From assembly GCA_018894105.1 (NCBI GenBank), contig CM032117.1, forward strand, positions 50,626,503-50,690,502: a stretch of 64,000 bases of DNA, given 5' to 3'. Under the pieces are notes generated by a model. That model was not told the DNA's origin and made no database searches. It saw nothing but the letters and a program-made list of their open reading frames with translations. Shown one piece after another: positions 48,844-60,125 of this stretch (position 1 is the first letter of the stretch; every line of letters starts with the position of its first letter). The DNA comes from Jacaranda mimosifolia. Lineage: Eukaryota; Streptophyta; Magnoliopsida; Lamiales; Bignoniaceae. Position numbers and translations under genes: made by a program.

Positions 48844-49748
48844 AGGGTTATTTTGGTAGCCTTGATGGCACATATGTATTGGTTCGTGTACTAGCCAGTA
48901 GACAAACACCATACAAATCAAGAAAGAGTGAGGTAGCAGTGAATGTTCTTGGTGTATGTAACCATGAAATAAATTTCATTTATGTACTTGTTGGATGGGA
49001 GGGCTCCATTGTGGATAGCAAGTTGTTACACTCGGCAGTTAATAAACCTAATGGTCTGAAAGTACCAGTTGGTATAAAATGTTATATGTCACATACTTGT
49101 ATGCCTTTACCTTGATGTGTTATTAACAAACAAACCTAATGGCCTCATTTATCTATGCTCACTCTTGCTTGTGTGCTTTTGCACAATTACATCCGCACAT
49201 AAATATCTATTGAATCTTTCAAGGATAATGTCTTGGATGGCACATGAGGGAGTGAAAAATGGACGTTGATCATATTGACAAGATTGAGAGCTCATCGAAG
49301 TGGAGTAATTGGCGTGATAACTTGGCCGCCAATATGTACCAATCATAGAAAAGAGTTCATTCGTTGTCTTATTATGATACGTTCTATTAGAAGAAACATA
49401 TGGGACGTAGTAGCAAATTTAGAACTGAAATAATATGTACTAATCAATATAGAAATCGAACATATCTATATTAGTTTGTATAGTTGCTTTAAATTATGTT
49501 AACTAACTTGTCTGTTTGATATGGACGATGCTACTTGCAATTGCTTGGCTTTCATTTTATACAATATGCATCCGTTTATGTCTTGATATATATATATATA
49601 TGTGCATGTATATCCTACATCTCTCTATATGTTTAAGTTAATTTACAAGTAAATGTTATGCTTACTTATTATGTTTTGATATTCAATTGTAAAGTTTAGC
49701 ATATGTTTAATTTATCTAATATTTAAATATGTTTGTTAATGATAGATT

Positions 49749-50384
49749 ATGGGGCAATTTGGTTGCTCATCTCATAATACGGAAAGGTCAAGTCAAGTGG
49801 CAGCAGCCCCATTACGTTTCTGGACCTATCAAGAGGAAGAGGCCCTGATACTAGAGGTGTCAAATGAGCCGGGCCGAGCCAGTCCGGCTCGTTTAACAAA
49901 CGGTTAATGGCGGTCCCGGGCCGTTCATGGTCCAGACCGTGACGGGCTAAAAATTGAAAAGTCTGGCTCGGCTCAAAACCAACCCACTATATAGATGAGC
50001 CGGTTTATATATGAGCTGAGCTAGGCGGTCCGGCTCGCGGGTTGGCCCACGAGTTTCTTTTTTTTTTTTTTTTTTTTGAAAATGAATTTAAAATTTTGAA
50101 GTTTTTATATTTATGTGATTATTAATGTTTTTTTCAACACTTATACTTTTTCAAAAGACTTAATAATTTATACTTATGTGATTTTTAATATTTTACAACA
50201 CTTAAACTTTTATAAAAACTTAGAAATTTATACTTATATTAATTTTTTTTTATCAATTATATTTTTCCAAAAACACCACCAAATAAGGTGGTGAGGGGTT
50301 TGGCATGGACCCCTCTACCCATCATTAATTTAGAAAAAATAATTACATGTAGGTGGATTTGACCAAACCTCTAAATGAAAACAC

Positions 50385-50446
<62 letters not shown>

Positions 50447-51901
50447 CAACTTTGTAATATCTAAACATCTAAACATATCCAATGATAAACCGGTCGTTCA
50501 CTCAAGTGATCTAAATCGCTCTCGGATTGAGATGCGATGGTGGATGCAGTTTCAAGCTATTCTTCATCGTCTTCTTCAAATTGAGGCAATATGGTCTTCA
50601 CCTTTCTCAATTTTTTTTTATAATTTATAATTTAAAAATTAAAATTTCTTAATTAATGATTTATACATTTATAAAGTAATAAATTATAAATATACATTCT
50701 TAATTATAAATTATAAATTTATAATTTTTTAAAATTAATAATTTGTAATTTGTAATTTAAAAATTATAAATTGATAATTTATAATTTAAAAATTATAAAT
50801 TTTAAAAAATTATAATTTATAATTTAAATTAAAAAAATATTGTGGGCTAAGCGAGCTGGGCTAGCCGACGGTCCGCGGGCCGAGCCGATCCTGGGTTGCA
50901 AAATTTCAGCTCGAGACGGGTTTTCAAGCGAGCCGGTCTAGCTCAGCCCATATTAAAAAATTAAACGAGCCGAGTTGGGCCAATTTTTTTGGAGAGCCGG
51001 GCCGGGCTGGGCCAGTCCGCCCGGCCAGTTTTGACACCTCTACCTGATACATGCATTGAAGTCATTACAAACAGGTATTTGGCACTGCGATGCCTCTTTT
51101 AAGGGTGGTTATGTGGTATAGTTGGAGTCAGTGCTAGCAGAGAAATTCCCTGGTAGTGGCATCCTCGTGAAACATATCAAATCAAAGTTGCAAGTGTGGA
51201 AAACAACATACTGTACTCTAAAAGGCATACTTGGTTGCAGCGGAGATAGTGAAGTAAATATATACCCTACAACACATATGATTATTGTGGAGTCAGAAGT
51301 TGTTTGGGCTGAATACGTCAACGTACAGATGTCCGACTTTCTTTCCCTTTTCTATAACATCATTCTACTATTATGTGTACAAGCACTTGCTTATATACAC
51401 CCACATGTTTTGTTGGCGCAACTTGATACATCAAAGTTAAAAGGAAAGCCGCCCCTATGGTACAATAGTTGGGTGGAGATCTTCAAAAATGATAAGGCTA
51501 CGAGAGAACAAGCGTTTGACGTAGCAGACATTGTACAAGAGTTGTTACATGGATCTCAAGATGATGGCGAGGTGGTTGCTAAGAATGTCAAGCCACCTAT
51601 TGCATTTACCTTGAGGCCTAAAGTCGAAAATAATGTTATGTCTGTAACTCTATCCTTCAGGTCTGTGTCAAAGAAGAAGGCATCCTCTTCTAGCAAGCAA
51701 AAGAGAATCGATCTATGTGCCATTGACTTTGAGAAAATGATGAGGATATTGCTAGAAGATACCAAAATAGCCCTTGGTAGTATTGCAAATAAGCTACTCC
51801 AATTGCTGGTGCAGGTGTCTGACTTGGACTCCTCACTTAGAACATCATTGTTTGAGGCACTTGCTGCTATCCCAAATCTAACTTTGAATGAGCATATCTA
51901 G
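49749..51901 (+). pseudogene. Myb/SANT-like accessory gene of PIF/Harbinger, split by a hAT element
   Basis: The 5' part (49749-49851) begins MGQFGCSSHNTERSSQ and reaches LRFWTYQEEEALI. After the 1.2-kb insert the frame continues exactly as HALKSLQTGIWHCDASFKGG. This is the Myb_DNA-bind_3-like pattern (W-T-x-EE, GxW, FKGGY). A TAG at 51119-51121 interrupts it. The rest reads LESVLAEKFPGSGILVKHIK, SKLQVWKTTY, VVWAEYVN, HPHVLL and SWVEIFKNDKATREQ, with a probable small intron after WAEYVN. The protein ends at 51901. Such proteins are encoded beside Harbinger transposases, where they help bind element ends. This copy is disabled twice, by the stop and by the insertion. Confidence 0.8.
49852..51042. 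mobile_element. Non-autonomous hAT element, 1,191 bp, inside the Myb/SANT gene
   Basis: The ends are TAGAGGTGTCAAA and its inverted copy TTTGACACCTCTA. They are flanked by a perfect 8-bp duplication, CCTGATAC (49844-49851, 51043-51050). Subterminal regions are rich in GAGCCGGGCCG-type sequence. The interior is AT-rich with an (ATA)n microsatellite at about 50385-50445. No transposase is encoded. Confidence 0.93.
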
Positions 51902-53101
51902 GATACTCATCATTTGGCGCATAATAAGGTTGATATGGAACTATTTTGGGGGATGAACCAAGAGGCATGGGCTAGTTTAATGCGGTGGCTACTCTCTCGT
52001 ATTTTGTGCTCTAATTAGGACTCTCTAGCATTGATAGCATGACATTATGATTTTAACCTAATTTGTATCCCATCAGGATGATGGTTCTTGTTATTTTAGA
52101 CTACGTTTGATTTGTTTTGATTTTTGGTGCTACACATATACAAGGTGGCTTATGACTACATTTATGATCAAATTCAATATGCAGTTAGAATCTGGCATGC
52201 ATGTTTGGATAATGGTGTCTCCTGAATCAATTTGATAATTTTAATGTTGTTTGTTTTTTCTGTGTATTCTAGTAATTTTTAGGTTCAATGGCTGTGAGTT
52301 GTGGAAATAGGGATGACATGTTGGTCTTGCTAGCCCTCTTGCATGTGTATTTTGGCAAAAATTAGTAACTTTCTAGAGTTGGTTCCTTTTGTTATTTGTT
52401 TGATTGGCATTTTTTTGTAGCACTACTGGGGTCAATCCAATATAAAGCCATTTTTTCATGTATAACTCAATCACTTTGTTGAATTGATAATACGCATTTT
52501 CTGGATTGTTTGGCTTTATATTTGTTTGTGCATCAGGTTTCTGTTGCTTAGTATCTTGTAGTTGCTTACACCCTACTGTTTGGGGAATTGAAATATGAAG
52601 TTTCAACTAACTAAGGCAACACAAGAGTGCCAAGCAGTGAACCTGCAATAACATAACTAATTAGAAGTGCTAGGCATGATCCAATCATTTTAACAATAGT
52701 TTGGGTATTTTTGTCTTGTACTTTTTACAAACCAGAGAAATCCTTAGGAGCACTTGTTTGTCAACTATTCCCTATAATTGATCTAAGGAGTTGTTGCATT
52801 AAATACAATGTTTTAACAAAAAAGCAAAGTTGCAATGGATGGGTAGCACTATTAGGCACATTTATGAAGACCATAATTGTGATCAAATCATATTTGTCCT
52901 ATAAGGCCAGGATTCTTGAATACAATCCAAATAATAGTAATCATAATATTAGTTTGATATTATATCTAGTACAATGCAGCATAATAATAAGTAGAACATG
53001 ATCACATTCCTCATAAAAAATGCATAGGAATACATACTAGACAACACTAAAGAAACATAAAGGCTAACAATAAAATCTGACGAATAAGAAACGTACTAAA
53101 C
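51902..53101. other. Non-coding DNA between convergent transposon gene remnants
   Basis: No family motif was seen. The 52711-53001 plus-strand frame does not resemble any protein I know. Confidence 0.4.
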
Positions 53102-53800
53102 TCATATGTAAAGGATAACAAAAACATCAAAGTAGTAGACACAGGAACACCACTTGGAAGACGCATGAGAGCTCGTTGGACCACCACTTGGGGAAGTTTG
53201 CACAATCCCAAACATTTTCATGTTATCTTGTTCTATCCACAACACAGAAGCATTGTTAACCGCAGGGTCAACTATGTCAGTAGCACTATTATCCAAAATT
53301 TGAATTGTATTCGACTATGGAAATAGGTTAATCGGCATTGGTGGGCCAAATATCTCACAAAACTTTTACCAATGAGATTCTCCTTTAATCATGTATGCCT
53401 TCGACATTGAAAATTTCTACAAAACATATATAGTTAATTAGACATATAAATTTCATAAAATTAATTTAATTTAATCGTGTATGAAAATTAAATTAAATAT
53501 TGGCATGGTTATGTAGTCCCAAATATAAGGCTCAACATGGATGAAGTTGTTTTCTTCATCGTATTTAACTAGAGCTAATGAGATTAGAAATTCAAACACC
53601 ACATGTCTTTGTTGCAAAGCCTTGAAATGCATGCTCCCATCTTTATAAGTGAAGTTAATCACAAACTTTGTATTCACTGAGTGTACGCGAGAATGGATAA
53701 CAATGACATTAGAGCGGCCGAGGGACCTTCCATCGAGATGAGCATACTTCGCAATATGGAAAATGAACTCCATGTCAATTTCCTCCACCCATAGTGCCAT
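53102..53800 (-). pseudogene. Second Myb/SANT-like protein remnant
   Basis: On the minus strand, from 53800, the sequence reads MALWVEEIDMEFIFHIAKYA, then FKALQQRHVVFEFLISLALV, KYDEENNFIHVEP and YIWDYIT. After an intron-like gap (about 53415-53510) it continues SKAYMIKGESHW, KFCEIFGPPMP and ILDNSATDIVDPA. The order (W-x-EE, QRxxVF, N-x-I-x-V, W-x-YI, YxxKG, IFGP) fits the Myb/SANT-like domain of Harbinger-associated or L10-interacting-type proteins. In-frame stops near KGESHW and LFP suggest decay. It differs clearly from the plus-strand copy at 49749-51901. Confidence 0.5.
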
Positions 53801-54661
53801 GTAGAAAATTTGTGATCGACTTCATGGATTTCATAGAGCCATGTGGTAAAGAGATTGGTTGTATATTATAAGGCTTATGTATAATAGAGAAATAATTCAT
53901 GAACAATGCTTCTATCTTCCTAGCCTTATGTTCCAAAACTCAAGTTATACATCCAAGATGTTAGTTGAGACCAATTATTGGAGGTGACATTCCCCATAAC
54001 CTTTCATTTATACATCATTTCATTTGCATTTTATTAGATAATGATGTGAAATAAGGCAGATGGAAGCTCTCCTCATTTGTGCTTTCATCTGTTAAAAAGT
54101 TGGAGCTATAGCAGGGTGAGAATCTTCAAAAGAACACCTATTTATCATGAAAAAAAACTTGCTGCTGAATATGGCATAGAATCTATTCCATGTTGATATG
54201 TTTGATACTTTCTGGGGACTAGCATGGTGTGCATTTAATTATTTTTTATTGCATGAGAAAGATTGTCCAAAATTGGGATGTGCAGTTTTTTTTTTTTTTC
54301 TTTCCAATTACCTATCCATGTTATTTAGCAGGTGAGTATTCCATCTACTATTCTACGCAATTGTGGGCATTTTTTTGCTACCATATTATATGGCCGCAAT
54401 AACAACAACTCTAATATGTGTTTATTGTCAAATATTTTGCCAATGTTTCATTAATTTACAAAAATTAATCATAATCTTGATAAATCACGTAATAAAGTAC
54501 TTCCATATCAATTGTATTACTTAGATATACTAATATTTTATATAATGCATTTGAAACTTGAAAAAAAGTACCAATAGGTTGTTTAAGGGCCGCATAAGCC
54601 AATAACATATAATAAAAATTAATAACCTTCGCATACATACTGTTTGCATAACCTATGCAAA

Positions 54662-55166
54662 CTAATCTTGCAATATTAGTTTTCCTACCACCAAACCCAT
54701 GTGCAACCCAACAAAAGCAAGAATGAAAACACACATGCATCCAACACAAACACCAAAGAGAAGTGCAAATTTCATATTAGCATATGGGGGATTAAATAAC
54801 CCAAGACGTACAATACAAGGAGTTTGCATTGAAGGACTTGTATTTGAACCTTCACTATGCTCTGCAAGCTCTCCATGATCTAAGCAGCCAGTTTGCGGGG
54901 ACTTGGTGCCACTACAATTTGATGGAATGTTAACATAATCACTAGAACTTGTAGGCCCGCAAGTTGCTTTGTATGATCCATGCCCACCATATGAAAACTA
55001 CCAAGTGACCCCTTGATACACATCCCACAAGATGAAGCCGCCAATATGATTAATTCCCTTAGGACACTTGTAAAACCACCCAGCTAGGATTTTGAGCAAT
55101 GTGAGATTGGCGTAGAAACATCAAACCTCCACCACATGGGTATAGTGGTGATGACTTGAGCTCCAT
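54662..55166 (-). pseudogene. GRF-type zinc finger protein remnant with a C-terminal membrane segment
   Basis: The minus-strand reading starts MELKSSPLYPCGGGLMFLRQ, then SHIAQNPSW. A one-base frame change leads to WFYKCPKGINHIGGFILWDV. This matches the GRF pattern (CxCG, NPxRxFYxCP, then FxWxD). A linker, TGCLDHGELAEHSEG, leads to a hydrophobic run, MKFALLFGVCVGCMCVFILA, and the stop at 54662. Short GRF proteins ending in a membrane helix are common in plants. The frameshift and a stop after VTW indicate a non-functional copy. It may belong with the nearby Myb/SANT remnant. Confidence 0.42.
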
Positions 55167-56730
55167 TGCACCCTACAAAGTAACTACATGATTAGAAAAG
55201 ATGCACTGATCATCCTTTATACCACATAAGAACACCCTACACCAATATTTCAAATTTATATAACAAATACAATTTAACACCTATCATAATAACAGGTACC
55301 TCACATCTCAAAGGAAAGACATATATGAATCACATAACAAACATATACGAAATTTCCAAATTCTAAATGAAGTACAATTATGCTCCCAAAAATTCAGTAT
55401 TTAGTAAAATAACTAGCTCATAATTTTATAAGACAGCTATTGCATATGGCATCATTTAGTTAACTAGGTAGCCTGTGATTGAAACCAAGATCTTTGCCTA
55501 TATACAATAAACTACTAGACCGAACCTTATCATGTTACACAAAATACCGATTTAAACAGACAAAATCATATTACAAAAAAAGTTAAGCTGCTCTTTGTTC
55601 ATGGTATAAAATATACTTCTCAAATAATCTCATAAGTATAATGAATTTATCATGCAGAAGATACCACTGAGTTGCAATACCTAATTTCAACTAATAACAA
55701 AAATTAAAAAATCTCACTTTCAAACGAACCATTCAACCAGTGCCCAGATTCAAAGCTTGTATATATTTCACAACGTGCTATCTTCAAAGTTAAAAGCATT
55801 TGCAACCAGAATTATTAACTACAGGAATTAATTATTAAATCAAAAAAATTACTTACATTGTCCTAAAACTTACTATAACGATAACTGCTACAATTCGAAT
55901 GAAATCGAGAGACCAACAAAGCTATAATTTGGAAACAATGCAGGCACAACACAACATCAATGCCTATCAATCAGCTAAGAGTTCAATTAATGCTGACAAC
56001 TAAATTTAATTTTGTACTCTAGAAAAAGGTAAACAAAGAGGAACACCTAAAAGAATTACTCTCAAAATTACCTATCGTGAGGAGGTTGTCGAATCATACC
56101 TCAAATTATGGTCGCACTCATAGCGATTGTAGTTGTTGTAAAAATTTTGACGTCTCCTTCACCTACGGCACTCGAAATGTGATTTAGGATTGGTCACTGC
56201 AAATGTAATTTAGGGATTTTGTAATAACTTTGAACGCTTTTATAAAGTTGGAAAATAATGGTATCAAAAAGAGCAATATAGTCAATCCAAAACTAGCAAT
56301 AGGTATCAAACACTATAAATGAGATTATGTGAGATTGGTATAGTGCCTAATCTATATGTGCAATCTGCCCTATCAAACAGAGTAATAATCCTTTAATCTC
56401 ACTATTCCAATCTCCATATCAATTTCCCCCTACTAACCAAATAACATATCTCCCCCTATGAACACTCCAGTGTGCGTCTCTTAGAAAACACCATTTCCTC
56501 TAACTATGAGACTTAAACAAATCAAACGGCACCAAAAGAATAGTCCTTGGAATTCATTAAGAGATTTTTCATTTCTTTTTTCCTTTTTTGTTATTGTTGT
56601 TGTTGTTGTTAAGTGGAAGGCCTGAAAATTTCAATCATTTTATGCATTCATGTGGTGCTATGCCTTGGGACATCCTCTTTCTTGTGTTTCAACCATACAT
56701 ATATAGTGCAATGTTTTCATCGTCAAGGTC
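55167..56730. other. Non-coding DNA, possible Harbinger right end
   Basis: No coding potential. At about 56425-56457 the minus strand reads GGGGGAGATATGTTATTTGG followed by TTAGTAGGGGG. This resembles a PIF/Harbinger terminus, but no left partner was found. Confidence 0.3.
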
Positions 56731-56754
56731 CCGAGGGGGTGGGGGGGGGGGGAT

Positions 56755-58993
56755 TCTAACCCACACCAGGTTTGGCCACATCACCCAATAATTTTGTACC
56801 ATGTGGAAAATTAATTTTTTAAATGAAAATGGCCAAATTTAATTCCCAATCAAACTATAGTTAAATCATTCTTCTTCTTAACCACATTATCAACACCCAT
56901 TTGAAAAGATAGAAATTTTAGGAACAATTCCAAATTTGAGAGACTCCAAATTTAAATTTTCTAGTGGAATGCTTCTCACCTTGTTCCTATCATCTTTACC
57001 ATGTTATTTCAATTTCTTCCATACTCTTCCATTTTTCTTCTAACAAATAACAAACATCAATTTCAACCCACACATATTTATATTGTAAACAAATTGACCT
57101 ATAGAAATAGCCTTCTTATCATAGTCGAGCGCCCCTTTGAAGTGAGTTATCAGGATTATTCAATAGAGATTGTGCCTTTGGATTCTGATGATAAAATGTT
57201 GGCAAGTTGCAAAAACCAAGACACTTCACATGTTCATCATCCTATACACTTCCCATGAAAAGTACGCTGCAGCCCGTATATGGATACCATGGAATCACAA
57301 TGGAAGAGTTGAGATCCTTCTAGTTCAAAATTTTTTTGAATCTCATGTGCTATTCTCTAAAGAGCATCAAAAGGATTGAAATAGATTGTGAGTTAAAATT
57401 AACAACAATAAGAAGAAATGACGTCAAATCTCTTTTTATAAAAATGAGGTTCTGTATTAGTCTATGTAATTGAGGGAGAAATCAAATTTAGATTCACTTA
57501 AAATAAAATAAAATTGTCAAAGAGAATTATTGGCATTTAAAATTTAATGTTAAAGTTGTATAGCAGAACTATGTAATTTACAAAATAAGAAATTAAATGA
57601 GATGGAGTTTTGTTTGGTTTAATACTTTGAGGAAGTGATGAATTTTAAAACCTAAAAGTTGCTGGCATTTCTATTGCATGATCGAGGACAACAGCTAACA
57701 ATATCTTTTCTACTCTAGAATAACAATAGCGTGTCTGGAGTAAGAAGACTTGTTCTACTCAAAAATTATCTTAAATTAATAAATAAATAAATAAGTAAAA
57801 ATAATATTATTTTTTTTTCTTCCCATTGATAAATAAACACAATTCAACGACCCTTATTGGCAATTGTGATTGTATGAAATCACAAATTGAATGATGAGCT
57901 TTTTTCGTGTAACAACCGTGTTCTACAGTTGTTGACTATTACAACCCATATTTTGAAAATCGGACCAGATTGACCGGTCCGATTAGTGACCAAAGGCTAA
58001 TCTGGTTTGATTGAAGCATAAAAATCGATGACTATCAAAACCAGTCAAAAATCGATTAAACTGGTACCGGTTCGATCGGTTCTTGACCAATTCACTTTTT
58101 TTTTAAATTTAAGAATTAATTTTTTTTAAAATGAAAAATGTGTAAAAAAGAAGAAGAGAAATTATGAGTTGAAAGATGATGATTAAAGATTTGGGACATG
58201 TAATTTTTTGAAACATAAATTTATTCTCTTGAAATTTAATGAAGTGGTAGTTATATATGAATACTTATGTTTAATTTGTTATTTTATTTTGTTTAATCTC
58301 TCTTAGACTATATTGAATATTTAGCATAGAAGAATTTATTTTTACTTGGAGTTGAAGCATGAAATGAATGATTACTTAAATTAATGTGAAATATTATTTT
58401 TTATTTATTTATAGTTGATTAATTGTGCAATAATTTTTTTTTTCTTCTAAAAATCTTACTTAAAAATAAGTATGTTGAAATTTTTTCAAATAATAATCTT
58501 TTTATATCATTGGAAGTTTCATTTTTTTGTTAATATTAAAATATTATATATATTTATAAAATTAAGTATAATTATTACGTTATTATGATGTCATACTGAT
58601 CGAACCAGTTGTCCAACCGATCGAATCGATTGAACCAATAATGTCGCCGGTTCTTTATCCGATTCGATTTTGAAAACATTGATTATAGACATTAATACAA
58701 TAAGAAAGCTTCTCTACATTTTGTAATTTTTAATGTTTCATGGAGAAGGCAATGGATTTTTATTTTGAGAGACAACTCATCAGTATTTTTTTCTTTCCTC
58801 CTTTGAAGTTGGAATTCCCTAAAATTTCTTTCTTTCCAAATGAGTGTTGATAGTTTGTTAAGAAGAAGAATGGTTTAACCATGCATGGTTTGATTGGGAA
58901 TTAAAATTTGGCTATTTTTATTTAAAATATTAGTTTTTCACATGGCACAAAATTATTGAATGGTGTAGCCAAACCTAGTGTGGGTTATAAATT
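56755..58993. mobile_element. Element with long (~200-bp) inverted repeats, unclassified
   Basis: The left arm (about 56755-56960) and the right arm (about 58785-58993) are inverted copies. Shared words in order from the outside include TAACCCACA(C)AGGTTTGG-like, CAATAATTTTGT(A/G)CCATGTG, GCCAAA(T)TTTAATTCCCAATC, TTCTTCTTCTT and AACA(C)CCATTTG(A/G)AAAG. Both arms abut long G-runs (about 56733-56751 and 58999-59021). The length of the arms would suit a MULE, but no target duplication or transposase was found. An unrecognised frame at 57001-57258 (RPFEVSYQDYSIEIVPLD) lies between the arms. A hAT MITE is nested inside. Confidence 0.6.
57947..58681. mobile_element. hAT MITE nested in the long-inverted-repeat element
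   Basis: The left end is CATATTTTGAAAATCGGACC and the right end read inward is CAATGTTTTCAAAATCGAAT. ACCGGTT/AACCGG-rich subterminal sequence follows at both sides. It belongs to the same terminal family as 1561-2135. No convincing target duplication was seen. Confidence 0.6.
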
Positions 58994-59329
58994 CCTGTTC
59001 GGGGGGGGGGGGGGGGGGGGGACTAAACTTGAGTAACAAAGGCTATTGATTTCTTTTGATTCTTCCAGGGTTTTAATTAATTATTTTTGTCTATTGTTAT
59101 GTAATTATTTTCCTATCATCAATATTTTATCAACTAAATTTTAAACTTGCAAGTTATGTTTGTTTCAAAACAATGTGTTTTTTTTTTTTTTAAACAAAGA
59201 ATTTATTAATTTTTTTTAGTTATAGATCACAATTTACCCATTTGTTATAACTTTATTTAGTTGTAAATTCCAAATATACCATTTGTTTCTAACTCTGTTT
59301 AGATGTAAATGCTAAATCTATTTATTTAT

Positions 59330-60125
59330 TTGCTAATTAATTAATAGTCTCATACTTGAATTGAGCATATGATTTAATTATAGAAATAAAAACATTCAAT
59401 CATAAATTACAAATGAAGACAAGATTTTATGTACTGTCGGCCAAATTTATGTGCGGAGTTTATTAATAAATTATATAATTTATTTATGTGATGCATTTTA
59501 GATCGCATTTAGTATAAAATATGGAAATAACATTATCTAATTGACTAATTTCTAGAATTGTTAGAATATAGAGATTGATTAATGGAGTGCGGTACTATAA
59601 TATAAACAGAAAAATATTAGTATAAATTTTTTTATGTATTTTATTCCCTTACTTCATAATAAAATACTTACAGTGAATATTCTAATGGAACTTCGAATTA
59701 TTATAAAATATAAAATAAAATTCTCTAATATTTAGAACTACTTGAATTTGGAGATTAATCTTTGGGGGGTGAAATACTATAATATAAACATAAAAATATT
59801 GGTATAAAACGAAATAAAAGTTTATATTTTGCCTAATTGATTAATGTTTTCATATCCGATTGGTATATGATTTAATTACAGAAATAAAAAAAATTATTTA
59901 ATTTATAGAAAATAAATAAAAACATGGTTTTATAATAAAAAAAATTATCTGCAGAGTTTATTTAATAGTTCACATAATTTACTTACGTAATGCATTTTAA
60001 ATCAGACTTATAAAATACAAAAAATAACATGATTTAACTCTTAAAATTATTAAAATTTAAAGATTGATTAATGTGGTGAGGTACTATAATATAAAATAGA
60101 ATAACGTTAGTAAAATATATGGAGA
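59330..60125. repeat. Decayed ~500-bp local duplication
   Basis: Matching phrases recur about 490-500 bp apart: ATATGATTTAATTA(T/C)AGAAATAAA (near 59368 and 59867), a GCGGAGTTTATT/GCAGAGTTTATT word with following ATAATTTA (59454, 59951), GTAATGCATTTTA/GTGATGCATTTTA, and GGTACTATAATATAAA (59591, 60080). No coding potential. Confidence 0.5.

Larger units (their letters stand above)
44830..49348 (+). pseudogene. PIF/Harbinger transposase remnant, split by a hAT element
   Basis: The N-terminal part (44830-45130) reads IPDQLKHLRKIVEIDDQACL, then NLGVDRNAFWRLCYLMEHAGG, as in Harbinger transposases. A frameshift near 44954 and in-frame TGAs follow. A 3.5-kb hAT element intervenes. The frame resumes at 48650 with VDPQLINDSCTNETLRRFK, an intron-like gap, and then the DDE domain at 48845-49080: GYFGSLDGTYVLV, RKSEVAVNVLGVC and VGWEGSIVDSKLL. 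About 80-100 residues are missing before LLHNYIRT (about 49183). The C-terminus is WSNWRDNLAANMYQS with a stop at 49346-49348. Family assignment is firm; function is lost. Confidence 0.85.
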
